A stretch of DNA of 42,887 bases from Roseibium sp. TrichSKD4 (lineage in GTDB: Bacteria; Pseudomonadota; Alphaproteobacteria; Rhizobiales; Stappiaceae): the NCBI RefSeq assembly GCF_000148725.1, contig NZ_GL476319.1, forward strand, positions 81,172 through 124,058, in the 5' to 3' direction. The position numbers were made by a program, and so were the translations under genes. Positions 17,040 to 25,183 of this stretch are shown here, in pieces. How positions within the stretch are numbered: the stretch's first letter is position 1; each line of letters starts with the position of its first letter. The notes beneath the pieces are model-generated. The model was not told the origin of the DNA, ran no database searches, and saw nothing but the letters and a program-made list of their open reading frames with translations.

Positions 17040-17117
17040 TAAACAGAAACACACAAGACCTGACAACTCTTACAATATGATTCTGCCAACAACGTCAAAT
17101 CACTCTACGGAAACCAT

Positions 17118-17145
17118 AAAAATGTGGCGGCACGAGGCCGCCACA
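17118..17145 (-). terminator. Rho-independent terminator of tpa
   Basis: TGTGGCGGC (17123-17131) and GCCGCCACA (17137-17145) form a perfect 9-bp stem with a five-base loop. On the minus strand it is followed by five U (17122-17118). It lies 35 bases past the tpa stop and isolates tpa from tauR. Confidence 0.85.
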
Positions 17146-17179
17146 GTTCTTCGGCTAAAGGGAGTAATCGATGCGAGTG

Positions 17180-18559
17180 TCAGCCGAAAACCCGTGTCAG
17201 CGCGACATCGATAGCGCTGGTGATCTGATCAATGTCATCCGTCGTCGCAATCAGGGCCGGTGACAGGCAGAGTGTGTTGTTGAGGCCCGGAAGAGCGCGG
17301 TTCGTGGCTCCGATGATGACGTTTTGTGCCATGCATTCGCCAACCACCGCCTGAACCAGCTTCTCGGCTGCCGGTTCCTTTGTGGCCCGGTCCGCCACCA
17401 GTTCCAGCCCACAGAAGAGACCAAGACCGCGGACGTCACCGACGGCGCGATGCTTTTCCTGCAGGGCATGGAGATTGTCCATCAGGCGCGCGCCCATGGC
17501 CGTGGTGTTGTCGAGAAGGTTTTCGTCTTCGATGATCCGCATGTTCTCCAGCGCAGCTGCCGGCCCGGCGGTGCATCCGCCATAGGTGGAGATATCGCGG
17601 AAATGGCTCATGTGATCGGACGGATCGTCCTTGAACATGTCGAAGACCTTTTCGGTCGTCACAAGGCAGGCAACGGCGGCATAGCCCGAGGCCACGCCCT
17701 TCGCCATGGTCACGAAGTCCGGCTTGATGCCGTAATGCTGATACCCGAACCACTTACCGGTTCGCCCGATGCCGCACACCACTTCGTCGAGATGGATCAG
17801 GATTTCGTATTTTTCGCAGATTTCCTGAACCCGCTCCCAGTAGCCCTTTGGCGGGGTGATCACTCCGCCACCGGCGGTTACCGGTTCAAGACAGATCGCA
17901 CCGACCGTATCCGGCCCTTCCCGCAGTACCACTTCCTCAATCGCGTGTGCGGCGCGTTCGCCGTAGGCTTCCGTGTCCCACTGGGCGCGGTATTCGCAGC
18001 AATGCGGCACCTCCACGAAACCCGGAGTATAAGGCCCGTACTGGGCGTTGCGCTCCGGCTGCCCGCCGGCAGAAATCGCGCTGATAGAGGACCCGTGATA
18101 ATCCCGCTCGCGGAACAGGATCTTGTGCTTCTTGCCGCCATGACGCTTGTGAGCGATCTGGCGGATCATCTTGAAGGCCTTTTCGTTGGCTTCTGTGCCG
18201 GAGTTGATCAGGTATACTCGGCTCATGCCCGGCATCTTCGAGATCAGGCGCTCGGAAAATCGGGCACCGGGGATGGACCCTGCGGAATTGGCAAAATAAT
18301 TCAGTTTGATCAGCTGGTCGCGCACCGCATTGGCAATGCTCTCGCGGCCATAACCAACATTGACCGTCCAGACCCCGCCAGATACGCCATCCAGATGCTC
18401 CCGACCCGTCGCATCCCAAAGGCGCATACCCTTTCCCTCGACCATGATTTTCGGATCGTTGGTCTCAAGCGACTTGTGCTGTAGGAGATGGTGCCAGACA
18501 TGGGCACGATCAGCCTCAATAACGTCAGTCAGATCATTCGGCGATGATGCAATATTCAT
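17180..18559 (-). CDS. tpa: Taurine:pyruvate aminotransferase
   Basis: Transfers the amino group of taurine to pyruvate, giving sulfoacetaldehyde and alanine. This class III PLP aminotransferase has LDGVSGGVWTVNVGYG, INSGTEANEKAFKMIRQ, RDYHGSS, ICLEPVTAGGGVI, HLDEVVCGIGRTGKWFGYQ and the Schiff-base Lys in FVTMAKGVASGYAA. The length of about 459 residues matches Tpa. I choose the ATG at 18559, behind AGGAAA, over the codon at 18580. It is transcribed away from tauABC across a shared control region holding a TauR-type repeat, and ends at a strong terminator. Omega-amino acid:pyruvate aminotransferases are close relatives, but the neighbours settle the substrate. Confidence 0.93.
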   Translation of the reverse strand: MNIASSPNDLTDVIEADRAHVWHHLLQHKSLETNDPKIMVEGKGMRLWDATGREHLDGVSGGVWTVNVGYGRESIANAVRDQLIKLNYFANSAGSIPGARFSERLISKMPGMSRVYLINSGTEANEKAFKMIRQIAHKRHGGKKHKILFRERDYHGSSISAISAGGQPERNAQYGPYTPGFVEVPHCCEYRAQWDTEAYGERAAHAIEEVVLREGPDTVGAICLEPVTAGGGVITPPKGYWERVQEICEKYEILIHLDEVVCGIGRTGKWFGYQHYGIKPDFVTMAKGVASGYAAVACLVTTEKVFDMFKDDPSDHMSHFRDISTYGGCTAGPAAALENMRIIEDENLLDNTTAMGARLMDNLHALQEKHRAVGDVRGLGLFCGLELVADRATKEPAAEKLVQAVVGECMAQNVIIGATNRALPGLNNTLCLSPALIATTDDIDQITSAIDVALTRVFG

Positions 18560-18879
18560 GACATTTTCCTTTCGTGCCAAGTCGCCACCAACAAATACTC
18601 GGTGTTTTGAAAAGCTCGCCGGAGCAAGTGACGGGAAAGATCACTCCGCCCTATTCATCTCCACGTCCTGCTTACCTCCAAATCAAACTGCACGCGTTTT
18701 GAGCAACATATAGGGCCAGTTCTGAACTTACCTTAGGTCCAGTCCACTGTTTCTATTGTCAGACGGCCCGTCAGCCGCGACCATTTTTCCCTACGCAGGA
18801 AAGCCGTGGTGAAAAATCACGGTCATAAGACGGAATAATCCGCGTGCCTGCGCCAGTTCTGGGAACAATGGGGAAATCT
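18560..18879. other. Divergent tpa / tauABC control region
   Basis: This 320-base region between the divergent tpa and tauA genes holds the TauR-type repeat at 18710-18742, about 150-180 bases from either start codon. A GTGA-AAAA-TCAC element lies near 18805-18825 on the tauA side. I found no small gene. Confidence 0.6.
18710..18742 (-). promoter_or_regulatory. TauR-type direct repeat between tpa and tauA
   Basis: Read on the minus strand, an exact CTGGACCTAA lies at 18733-18742 and CTGGCCCTAT (8 of 10) at 18710-18719. The step is 23 bases, identical to that at xsc, although the order of strong and weak copies relative to the minus-strand gene is reversed. One site could serve both divergent promoters. 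Confidence 0.75.
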
Positions 18880-19875
18880 ATGACCATCAAATCAAAGCTA
18901 CTTGGTACGTTGGCTGCGCTTTCCGTGATCAGCGGCGTACAGGTTTCACATGCAGCAGAGGAGCTGACCGTCGCATACTTCCTGGAGTGGCCGATGCCGT
19001 TCCAGTACGCGAAGGTTAAGGGCACATACGAAAAGGAGCTGGGCGTTCCGATCAAATGGGTATCGTTCGACACCGGCACGGCGATGTCTGCCGCCATGGC
19101 ATCCGGTGATGTCCAGATCGCTGTGAGCCAGGGAGTTCCGCCCTTCGTGGTCGCAGCCTCCGCAGGACAGGACCTCCTGGTGGTCGACGTTGCCGTCAGC
19201 TACTCGGAAAACGACAACTGCGTTGTCGCCGAAGCCCTCGAAATCGACAAGACCAATGCCAACGAACTGGAAGGCAAGAAGGTCGGCGTGCCGATTGGCA
19301 CCGCTGCCCATTTCGGTTTCCTTGAGCAGATGAAGCATTTCAATGTCGACATCACTAGCATGGAACTCGTCGACATGGCCCCGGCGGACGGAGCTGCCGC
19401 CTTTGCACAAGGCAACCTCGACATGGTGTGCGGCTGGGGCGGTGCGCTTCGCCGGATGAAGGAACATGGCAACGTGTTGCTGACAGGTGCGGAAAAGGAA
19501 GAACTCGGCATTCTCGTTTTTGACGGCATCAGTGTTCCTTCCGACTTTGCCTCCAAGGAAGGCGAACTCCTGACCAAGTTCCTGAAAGTCACGGCTGACG
19601 CAAATTCCATGTGGCGCGCGGGCGACAACCGGGCCGATATGCTGGAAGTAATCGCCAAGGATGCCGGTATGGAGCTGGCAGACACGGAGTCGACCATCGA
19701 CACCTTCCCGACGCTTGAGGAAACCCTCAGCGCGAAGTGGATGGATGGCAACGTCCAGAACTTCATGCTCGGCGTCGCAGACGTGTTCCAGGGAGCCGGG
19801 TCCATCCCCGAGGCTCTCGACACCTACACTGCCGCCGTCGATGCCAGCTATCTGGCAGCAGCCGGTTCGCAATAA
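18880..19875 (+). CDS. tauA: TauA, taurine ABC transporter periplasmic binding protein
   Basis: A Sec signal peptide (MTIKSKLLGTLAALSVISGV, cleavage after SHA-A) is followed by an NMT1/SsuA-type binding domain: LTVAYFLEWPMPFQYAKVKG, WVSFDTGTAMSAAMASGDVQIA, GKKVGVPIGTAAHFGFLEQM and GNLDMVCGWGGAL. Captures taurine for TauBC. Of several in-frame starts (18844 GTG, 18868, 18880), the ATG at 18880 gives a compact signal peptide behind GGGGAAA. It heads tauABC. A strong stem-loop follows the gene, as is common after binding-protein genes that need higher expression. Confidence 0.92.
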   Translation: MTIKSKLLGTLAALSVISGVQVSHAAEELTVAYFLEWPMPFQYAKVKGTYEKELGVPIKWVSFDTGTAMSAAMASGDVQIAVSQGVPPFVVAASAGQDLLVVDVAVSYSENDNCVVAEALEIDKTNANELEGKKVGVPIGTAAHFGFLEQMKHFNVDITSMELVDMAPADGAAAFAQGNLDMVCGWGGALRRMKEHGNVLLTGAEKEELGILVFDGISVPSDFASKEGELLTKFLKVTADANSMWRAGDNRADMLEVIAKDAGMELADTESTIDTFPTLEETLSAKWMDGNVQNFMLGVADVFQGAGSIPEALDTYTAAVDASYLAAAGSQ

Positions 19876-19895
19876 ACCGCAGTCCTGCAAGACGC

Positions 19896-19916
19896 GGGGT
19901 GGCCAGCGGCCACCCC
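19896..19916 (+). promoter_or_regulatory. Strong stem-loop between tauA and tauB
   Basis: GGGGTGGCC (19896-19904) and GGCCACCCC (19908-19916) form a perfect 9-bp GC-rich stem with a three-base loop. No U-run follows. It probably protects the tauA mRNA 3' end or partly attenuates transcription, so TauA exceeds TauBC, rather than being a full terminator. Confidence 0.75.
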
Positions 19917-19953
19917 CATGTTTCATGTCTCAAACTGCAGGAGAATGCAGCCT

Positions 19954-20760
19954 ATGGGTGGCCTTCATATTGAAAATGTTTCCATGCGTTTTGACCTGCC
20001 GAACGGGAGCCACGTTCAGGCACTTCAGGACGTATCCATTGATCTTCGCAAGGGGGAGATCATGTCTATCCTCGGACCGTCCGGCTGCGGAAAGACAACA
20101 CTTTTGAACATCGTTGCAGGATTTCTGGCCCCGACCAGCGGTCAGGTCCGCATGAACGGCCATGTGGTGACGGGCCCTGCTGCAGAGCGCGGCATGGTGT
20201 TTCAGAAAGGCGCCCTGTTCGAGTGGATGAATGTTCGCGAGAACGTGGACTTCGGTCCGCGCATGAAAGGCATGCCGAAGGCCGAGCGCAACGGGATTTC
20301 CAATCGCCTGCTGGAAACCGTCGGCCTGAGGGATTTCAAGGAAAAGGCAGTCTATGAACTGTCCGGCGGGATGCAGCAGCGCGTGGCCCTCGCCCGCTGC
20401 CTTGCCAATGATCCCGACGTGATCCTGATGGACGAGCCGCTTGGTGCCCTCGATGCCCTGACCCGCGAGAAGATGCAGGGCCTTGTGCTGAAGCTCTGGA
20501 AGGAAACCGGCAAGACCGTGATTCTGATTACCCACTCCGTGGAAGAGGCCCTGCTTCTGGGCGAACGGCTGCTAGTGATGGCCCCGCGCCCCGGACGCAT
20601 TCACAAGGAGTATCGCCTTCCCTTTGCCGAGCGCGGTGTCGACAATGACCTCAGGGAGGTCAAGAAGAGCGAAGGCTTTGCGGAGACCCGCGAGGAAATC
20701 CTCTCCATGATCTGGGAGATGGAAGAAGAAATCATGGGCAGATCGGAGACAGCAGCATGA
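19954..20760 (+). CDS. tauB: TauB, taurine ABC transporter ATPase
   Basis: An ABC ATPase of about 268 residues with Walker A GPSGCGKTTLLN, Q-loop around VFQKGALFEW, signature LSGGMQQRVALARCLA, Walker B VILMDEPLGALD and the switch His in ILITHSVEEALLL. It energises uptake through TauC. I choose the ATG at 19954 (MGGLHIENVS), nine bases after AGGAGA; the ATGs at 19918 and 19945 are badly spaced from any ribosome-binding site. Its stop overlaps the tauC start by four bases (ATGA). Confidence 0.93.
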   Translation: MGGLHIENVSMRFDLPNGSHVQALQDVSIDLRKGEIMSILGPSGCGKTTLLNIVAGFLAPTSGQVRMNGHVVTGPAAERGMVFQKGALFEWMNVRENVDFGPRMKGMPKAERNGISNRLLETVGLRDFKEKAVYELSGGMQQRVALARCLANDPDVILMDEPLGALDALTREKMQGLVLKLWKETGKTVILITHSVEEALLLGERLLVMAPRPGRIHKEYRLPFAERGVDNDLREVKKSEGFAETREEILSMIWEMEEEIMGRSETAA

Positions 20761-22019
20761 CCGGTCTTGTTGTCCTTTTCGTCTATGTCGCCCTGTTTCT
20801 GCTGGCCTATTTCGGTGTCAGATACATTGTCTCCCGCCGCCAGCAGGCGCAGGATTTCACCAGCCTGAAAACGGTCACCTTCGGTGATGAAAGCGCAATC
20901 CGCCCAGACCGCACCGCCTCCATCATCTCGATCATCGTGGTGTTTCTCATCTGGGGTGCATTCACCGGATCCAGGCTGGTTCCGATCCACGTTCCTGGCC
21001 CATTCATTGGCGAAACGCAGTTCACCTACACAGCGACTGATGGCTCCGGGAATACCGGGGACGCCACTGTTACCGTGATCGTTCATGATCCCGGTGAGGA
21101 TGTCGAAAAACCAGTACCTGCAGCGCGTGACGGCTTTGCCCAAGATGATGCGGCAACCGTTGGCGCCTGGCGTTCAGTGCTTATAAAGGCAACCCGCAAC
21201 GATGGGGACGACGCCAATGTCACCGCCATTAACGGCAAGCCGATCGCGCCGGGCGAAACAGTGGATGTCGCAGATGGTCAGGTGACCATGACGGCCAAGG
21301 GATCCCTCAGCTTCCAGCCTGAAAAGGGTCTCCAGATGGAACCGATCTGGATGCCATCCCCGGAAGCTGTGGTGAAGCGCTTTGGTGAAATCGCCTCTGA
21401 GGGCTATCAGAACTTCACCTTGTGGGAGCATCTGGGCTCTTCCCTTCTGCGTGTAATCGGCGGTTTCCTTCTCGGGTCCCTGATTGGTATTCCGCTCGGC
21501 TATGCCATGGGGCTCTCCAGCTGGGTGCGCGGGTGGTTCGACCCGATCGTGGAGTTCATGCGGCCTGTTCCGCCACTAGCCCTGATCCCGCTTGTCATAA
21601 TCTGGTTCGGCATATGGGAGACAGGCAAGATCGCGCTATTGTTCCTTGCCGCTCTCTGGATCATGACAATCGCCGCAAGAGCCGGTGTTTCGGGCGTCAA
21701 CATCACCAAGGTTCACGCGGCGTATTCGCTCGGAGCCAGCAAGACACAGATCCTGTGGCATATAATTGTTCCAAACTCCCTGCCAGAGATCTTCACTGGG
21801 GCCCGTGTCGCCATGGGCGTATGCTGGGGAACGGTGGTAGCTGCCGAACTGGTTGCCGCGCAAAAGGGAGCCGGCATGATGATCATCGCAGCTTCAAAAT
21901 TCCAGCTGACCGATATCGTGTTGATGGGGATCATTCTGATCGGGATCGTCGGCTACAGCATCGACATCCTGATGCGGATGGCCGAGCGCTTGCTGGTTCC
22001 GTGGAAAGGGCGCTCCTGA
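20757..22019 (+). CDS. tauC: TauC, taurine ABC transporter permease with Ig/cadherin-like periplasmic insert
   Basis: At 420 residues it is much longer than the usual TauC of about 250-280. The C-terminal 220 residues are an ordinary binding-protein-dependent permease (MPSPEAVVKRF onward, with the EAA-loop region AAYSLGASKTQILWHIIVPNSLPEI). An extra N-terminal helix (residues 3-25) precedes the first core helix (53-70). Residues 82-192 are a soluble insert resembling bacterial cadherin/Big_9-type repeats: QFTYTATDGSGNTGDATVTV, then DDAATVG...IKATRNDGDDANVTAINGKPI...GSLSFQPEKG. Basic residues at 27-30 put that loop in the cytoplasm and hence the insert in the periplasm, near TauA. The two halves appear in permuted order. 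Confidence 0.9.
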   Translation: MTGLVVLFVYVALFLLAYFGVRYIVSRRQQAQDFTSLKTVTFGDESAIRPDRTASIISIIVVFLIWGAFTGSRLVPIHVPGPFIGETQFTYTATDGSGNTGDATVTVIVHDPGEDVEKPVPAARDGFAQDDAATVGAWRSVLIKATRNDGDDANVTAINGKPIAPGETVDVADGQVTMTAKGSLSFQPEKGLQMEPIWMPSPEAVVKRFGEIASEGYQNFTLWEHLGSSLLRVIGGFLLGSLIGIPLGYAMGLSSWVRGWFDPIVEFMRPVPPLALIPLVIIWFGIWETGKIALLFLAALWIMTIAARAGVSGVNITKVHAAYSLGASKTQILWHIIVPNSLPEIFTGARVAMGVCWGTVVAAELVAAQKGAGMMIIAASKFQLTDIVLMGIILIGIVGYSIDILMRMAERLLVPWKGRS

Positions 22020-22115
22020 AGACGCCCTATTTTCTCGGACAAAAAAGAGAGGCGCACCAGACATCGGCGCGCTTTTCAAGTTTCTGGCTAGGGTCAGGAC
22101 CGAGCCTCGGAAATT

Positions 22116-23786
22116 TCAGTTTGCCTGAGCAGCGTCCTCAAGGATCATGTCGCTGGCCTTCTCGCCGATCATGATCGCCGGAGCGTTTGTATTGCCACTG
22201 ACAATTTCCGGCATGATGGAACAATCGGCTACCCGCAATCCCCGTATGCCATGGACCCTCAAACGGGCATCGACCACAGAATTGCTTCCCTCCCCCATCC
22301 GGCAGGTGCCTGTTGGGTGGTAGATTGACGTGGAATTGCTGCGGGCCCAGTCCAGTGATCCTTCGTAATCGTCCATCTCCAGCGCTTTGGTGGGACGTAA
22401 TTCTTCGGAGACCTTGGATGTCAGAGGTGCGTGCCGTGCAATCTTACGGGCGATCTTCACGCCCTCGACGATGGTTCGGCAATCAAGCTCCGTTGAAAGA
22501 TAATTCGGAATGATCTTCGGATAGGTCCGAGGATCGGGCCCTTGCAACTTAATCTCCCCGCGGCTTTCAGGCCGGAGCTGACAGACCGACATGGTGAAGG
22601 CGGAAAACGGATGCACGCCCTCACCGGGACTATCCGCAGACCACGGCTGCACATGAAACTGGATATCGGGCGTCTCGACATGCGGTCCGGTTTTGATGAA
22701 GCCGACGGCCAGACTGGCCGCCATAGTCATCGGACCTGAGCGAAACAGCGCGTACTTCAAAGCGATCCGCGCCTGATTGTATAGGCTGCGCACCTCATCA
22801 TTCAGGGTCGGTTCGTTGCATTTAAACACAAGCCGTGCCTGCAGGTGGTCCTGCATGTTCCTGCCGACCGCAGGTATGTGGGCGACCACATCAATGCCGT
22901 TTTGCTTCAGCTGCTCCGCATCACCAAGCCCGGACAACATCAGGATTTGCGGGGAGTTGATCGCACCGCCCGAAACAATGACCTCCCGGTCACTGGCAAT
23001 CGTCTGTTCGACACCCGATTTTCCGGAATACACCACCCCTGTTGCCCGACCGTCCTCGACCACGATCCGGTGAACGAGCGCATTGGTGATGATCGTCAGG
23101 TTGGGCCGACTTCTGGCGGGATTGAGAAAGGCGACAGCAGAACTGCAGCGTCTGCCGTTTCTCGTCGTCAGCTGGAAATAACCGACCCCCTCCTGTGTTT
23201 CACCATTGTAGTCCGGATTGAACGGATAGCCCGCCGCCTGAGCCGCCGCCACCCATGCGTCACAGATCGGCCGTTGCAGGCGCATGTTCGAGACGGACAG
23301 TTCGCCCTTGTCGCCATGAAAGGGGTCGGCGCCGCGTTCCTGATTTTCGGACCGCTTGAAAAGGGGCAGGACATCGTCCCAGCCCCAGCCTTCATTGCCC
23401 ATCTGCCGCCAGCGGTCATAGTCTTCCTTCTGGCCGCGTACATACAGCAGACCGTTCAGCGACGAGGAGCCTCCCAGCACCTTTCCGCGTGGCCAATCGA
23501 TCGCCCGACCATTCAGCCCCTTGTCCTTGTCTGTGCGGTAACACCAGTCCACGGACGGGTTATGCATGGTCTTGAAATATCCGACCGGCACATGGATCCA
23601 GGGATTCCAGTCGCGAGGCCCGGCTTCCAGCAAGACAACGCTGTTTTTGGGGTCCCTGCTCAGGCGATTTGCCAGCACGCAGCCTGCCGATCCACCTCCA
23701 ACCACAATGTAATCAGCTCGTTTTGCTTGCATTTTCGGAACACCGGCCCTGCTGAAAATATCGTTGTTAAGTTTCCCTTGCGGCAT
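22116..23786 (-). CDS. iseJ: GMC-family dehydrogenase, probable isethionate dehydrogenase IseJ
   Basis: A choline-dehydrogenase-like GMC flavoprotein of up to 556 residues. The FAD motif is ADYIVVGGGSAGCVLANRLS, the second signature RGKVLGGSSSLNGLLYVRG, and the C-terminal active-site His and Asn lie in STSIYHPTGTCRM and EIVSGNTNAPAIM. The start is uncertain: ATG at 23786, or 23732 (MQAKRADY), neither with a clear ribosome-binding site. It is divergent from a TRAP transporter followed by an IclR regulator, the gene set described for isethionate use, and it lies beside xsc. It would oxidise isethionate to sulfoacetaldehyde and pass electrons to the respiratory chain. Another alcohol or choline is possible if context misleads. 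Confidence 0.75.
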   Translation of the reverse strand: MPQGKLNNDIFSRAGVPKMQAKRADYIVVGGGSAGCVLANRLSRDPKNSVVLLEAGPRDWNPWIHVPVGYFKTMHNPSVDWCYRTDKDKGLNGRAIDWPRGKVLGGSSSLNGLLYVRGQKEDYDRWRQMGNEGWGWDDVLPLFKRSENQERGADPFHGDKGELSVSNMRLQRPICDAWVAAAQAAGYPFNPDYNGETQEGVGYFQLTTRNGRRCSSAVAFLNPARSRPNLTIITNALVHRIVVEDGRATGVVYSGKSGVEQTIASDREVIVSGGAINSPQILMLSGLGDAEQLKQNGIDVVAHIPAVGRNMQDHLQARLVFKCNEPTLNDEVRSLYNQARIALKYALFRSGPMTMAASLAVGFIKTGPHVETPDIQFHVQPWSADSPGEGVHPFSAFTMSVCQLRPESRGEIKLQGPDPRTYPKIIPNYLSTELDCRTIVEGVKIARKIARHAPLTSKVSEELRPTKALEMDDYEGSLDWARSNSTSIYHPTGTCRMGEGSNSVVDARLRVHGIRGLRVADCSIMPEIVSGNTNAPAIMIGEKASDMILEDAAQAN

Positions 23787-23806
23787 TATTCATAATCGAC
23801 TAAAAA

Positions 23807-23823
23807 TGATACCACAAGTATCA
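23807..23823. promoter_or_regulatory. Palindromic operator between iseJ and iseK
   Basis: TGATAC (23807-23812), five spacer bases, and GTATCA (23818-23823) form a perfect inverted repeat in the 71-base gap between the divergent iseJ and iseK starts. Size and symmetry fit an IclR-family dimer site, and iseR is at the end of the iseK operon. Confidence 0.6.
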
Positions 23824-23857
23824 AAAATACTAATTTATGAACATGGGAGGAGAGTTC

Positions 23858-25090
23858 ATGAAAGTATCTGATAAACTGCGTGAAATTTCGCGCCGCGACC
23901 TTTTCAAGGTTGCCGGGCAATACGGTTTGTCGTCCACGCTGCTGGCCGCAGGTGCGCTTGGAGGCAGCGTATCTCTGAGCTCACTGGCCAAGGCAGCGGA
24001 GTCCAGCTACCAGAAGCGCTATGCCAAAGAAGCCAAACACACGCTGAAATTCGGCGCTGCCGGTTTCAACGCCCGTAACCTTTTGATCGAGCGCGCAGGC
24101 TGCCTTGAATTTGCACGTGACCTTGAAGAGCGCACGGACGGGGAGATCCGGGTCGAATTCATCGGTGACACCCAGATCTGCGGTCAGCTGTCCTGCGTCG
24201 AGAAGACCCAGAACGGCATCGTCGACATTTACGCGGCATCAACCCAGAACTCGGCAGGCGGCGCCCCTTACCTTAACGTGCTGGACTATGCCTATGTATT
24301 CCCGGGCCGCGCGTCCCAGTACCACTTCCTGTACAGCCCGGAATCCAACAAGATCCTGCGCGAGCCCCTGGAAAAGCGTCACGGCCTGAAGTTCCTGTTC
24401 AGCCACTGCGAGCTGCGCGGCATTCAGCTTGGCCAATCCTTCGCCGACAAGCCGACCGTCACAAAGCTGGAAGAGCTGTTTGGAACCAAGAACCGCGTCA
24501 CCGGCACACAGCTCGGGCGTATCGCCATGCAGCTTTTGAACCTCAACCCGGTACCGGTTGCCTGGGAAGAAACGCTTGATGGCCTGAAGACCGGCCTAAT
24601 TGACGGTGCAGAAACATGGGCATCGGCTGTTGCCTATGCCAACATGTCGCCGTTTGTCTCGCAGTCCGTTGACCTGCGCTTCTTCTGTGGCACGGAGCAC
24701 ACCTCCATGTCGGCCAAGGTGTTCGACAGCCTCGACGGTCATTTGCAGGATGCCGTCATGGAATCTGCCTATCTTGCACAGGTTCACGTTCAGGCGGCCA
24801 ACGAAGCAGCGCTCGTCAAGACCGTTGGCTTCTCGAATCCGGTCATGCCGGGCACCCTGTTTGACGAGTTCGACGTCCGTCCGGCCTTCCTTGCTGATGA
24901 GCAGATCAAGCTGGCAGAGGAGATGTGCTCGCCAGAGTTCAATCCGGAACCGTGGTCGCAGTGGCGTGAGCGCATCAACAACTGGGCGGGAGGACTCGAC
25001 ACCTATACCGAACTGCACCGTGTTGCTCGTGAAGTTCCGGCAGACATGAAGCCGGAAAACGTCGAGCCACGCCGCTGGTGGAAGGCTTAA
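23858..25090 (+). CDS. iseK: TRAP transporter binding protein (DctP type), probable IseK
   Basis: The product starts MKVSDKLREISRRDLFKVAG with a twin-arginine signal (SRRDLFK, hydrophobic run to SSLAKAAES), so it is probably exported folded. The DctP fold follows (LKFGAAGFNARNLLIERAGCLEFARDLEERTDGEIRVEF; GVDIYAAST-like block; WEETLDGLKTGLIDGAETW). About 410 residues is on the long side. The ATG at 23858 has an ideal GGGAGGAGA upstream; the ATG at 23837 does not. With iseLM and iseR it should deliver isethionate, inferred from the divergent GMC dehydrogenase and nearby xsc. Taurine (TauK type) is an alternative ligand, less likely with TauABC present. Confidence 0.78.
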   Translation: MKVSDKLREISRRDLFKVAGQYGLSSTLLAAGALGGSVSLSSLAKAAESSYQKRYAKEAKHTLKFGAAGFNARNLLIERAGCLEFARDLEERTDGEIRVEFIGDTQICGQLSCVEKTQNGIVDIYAASTQNSAGGAPYLNVLDYAYVFPGRASQYHFLYSPESNKILREPLEKRHGLKFLFSHCELRGIQLGQSFADKPTVTKLEELFGTKNRVTGTQLGRIAMQLLNLNPVPVAWEETLDGLKTGLIDGAETWASAVAYANMSPFVSQSVDLRFFCGTEHTSMSAKVFDSLDGHLQDAVMESAYLAQVHVQAANEAALVKTVGFSNPVMPGTLFDEFDVRPAFLADEQIKLAEEMCSPEFNPEPWSQWRERINNWAGGLDTYTELHRVAREVPADMKPENVEPRRWWKA

Positions 25091-25101
25091 ACTCCCGGAC
25101 A

Positions 25102-25136
25102 GTGGCGGCAGGACACTCGCCTGCCGCCACATTTTT
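25102..25136 (+). terminator. Terminator-like attenuator between iseK and iseL
   Basis: GTGGCGGCAGG (25102-25112) and CCTGCCGCCAC (25120-25130) form a perfect 11-bp stem with a seven-base loop, followed by ATTTTT. It lies inside the TRAP operon directly after the binding-protein gene and before the membrane subunits. It probably terminates most transcripts so that binding protein is made in excess. Confidence 0.85.
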
Positions 25137-25183
25137 CACAAATATAAAGAACCATTCATAACCGGCTTTTGGGAGGGGCGGTC

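Noticed and set aside
17324-18484. 386-codon open frame antisense to tpa
   Set aside because: It is rich in His, Arg and Gly with no family match and is the mirror of a well-conserved aminotransferase.
18946-19926. 326-codon open frame antisense to tauA
   Set aside because: The sense frame has a signal peptide and binding-protein motifs; this frame has none.
22845-23795. 316-codon open frame antisense to the GMC dehydrogenase
   Set aside because: The composition is typical of a shadow frame; the opposite strand carries all GMC motifs.
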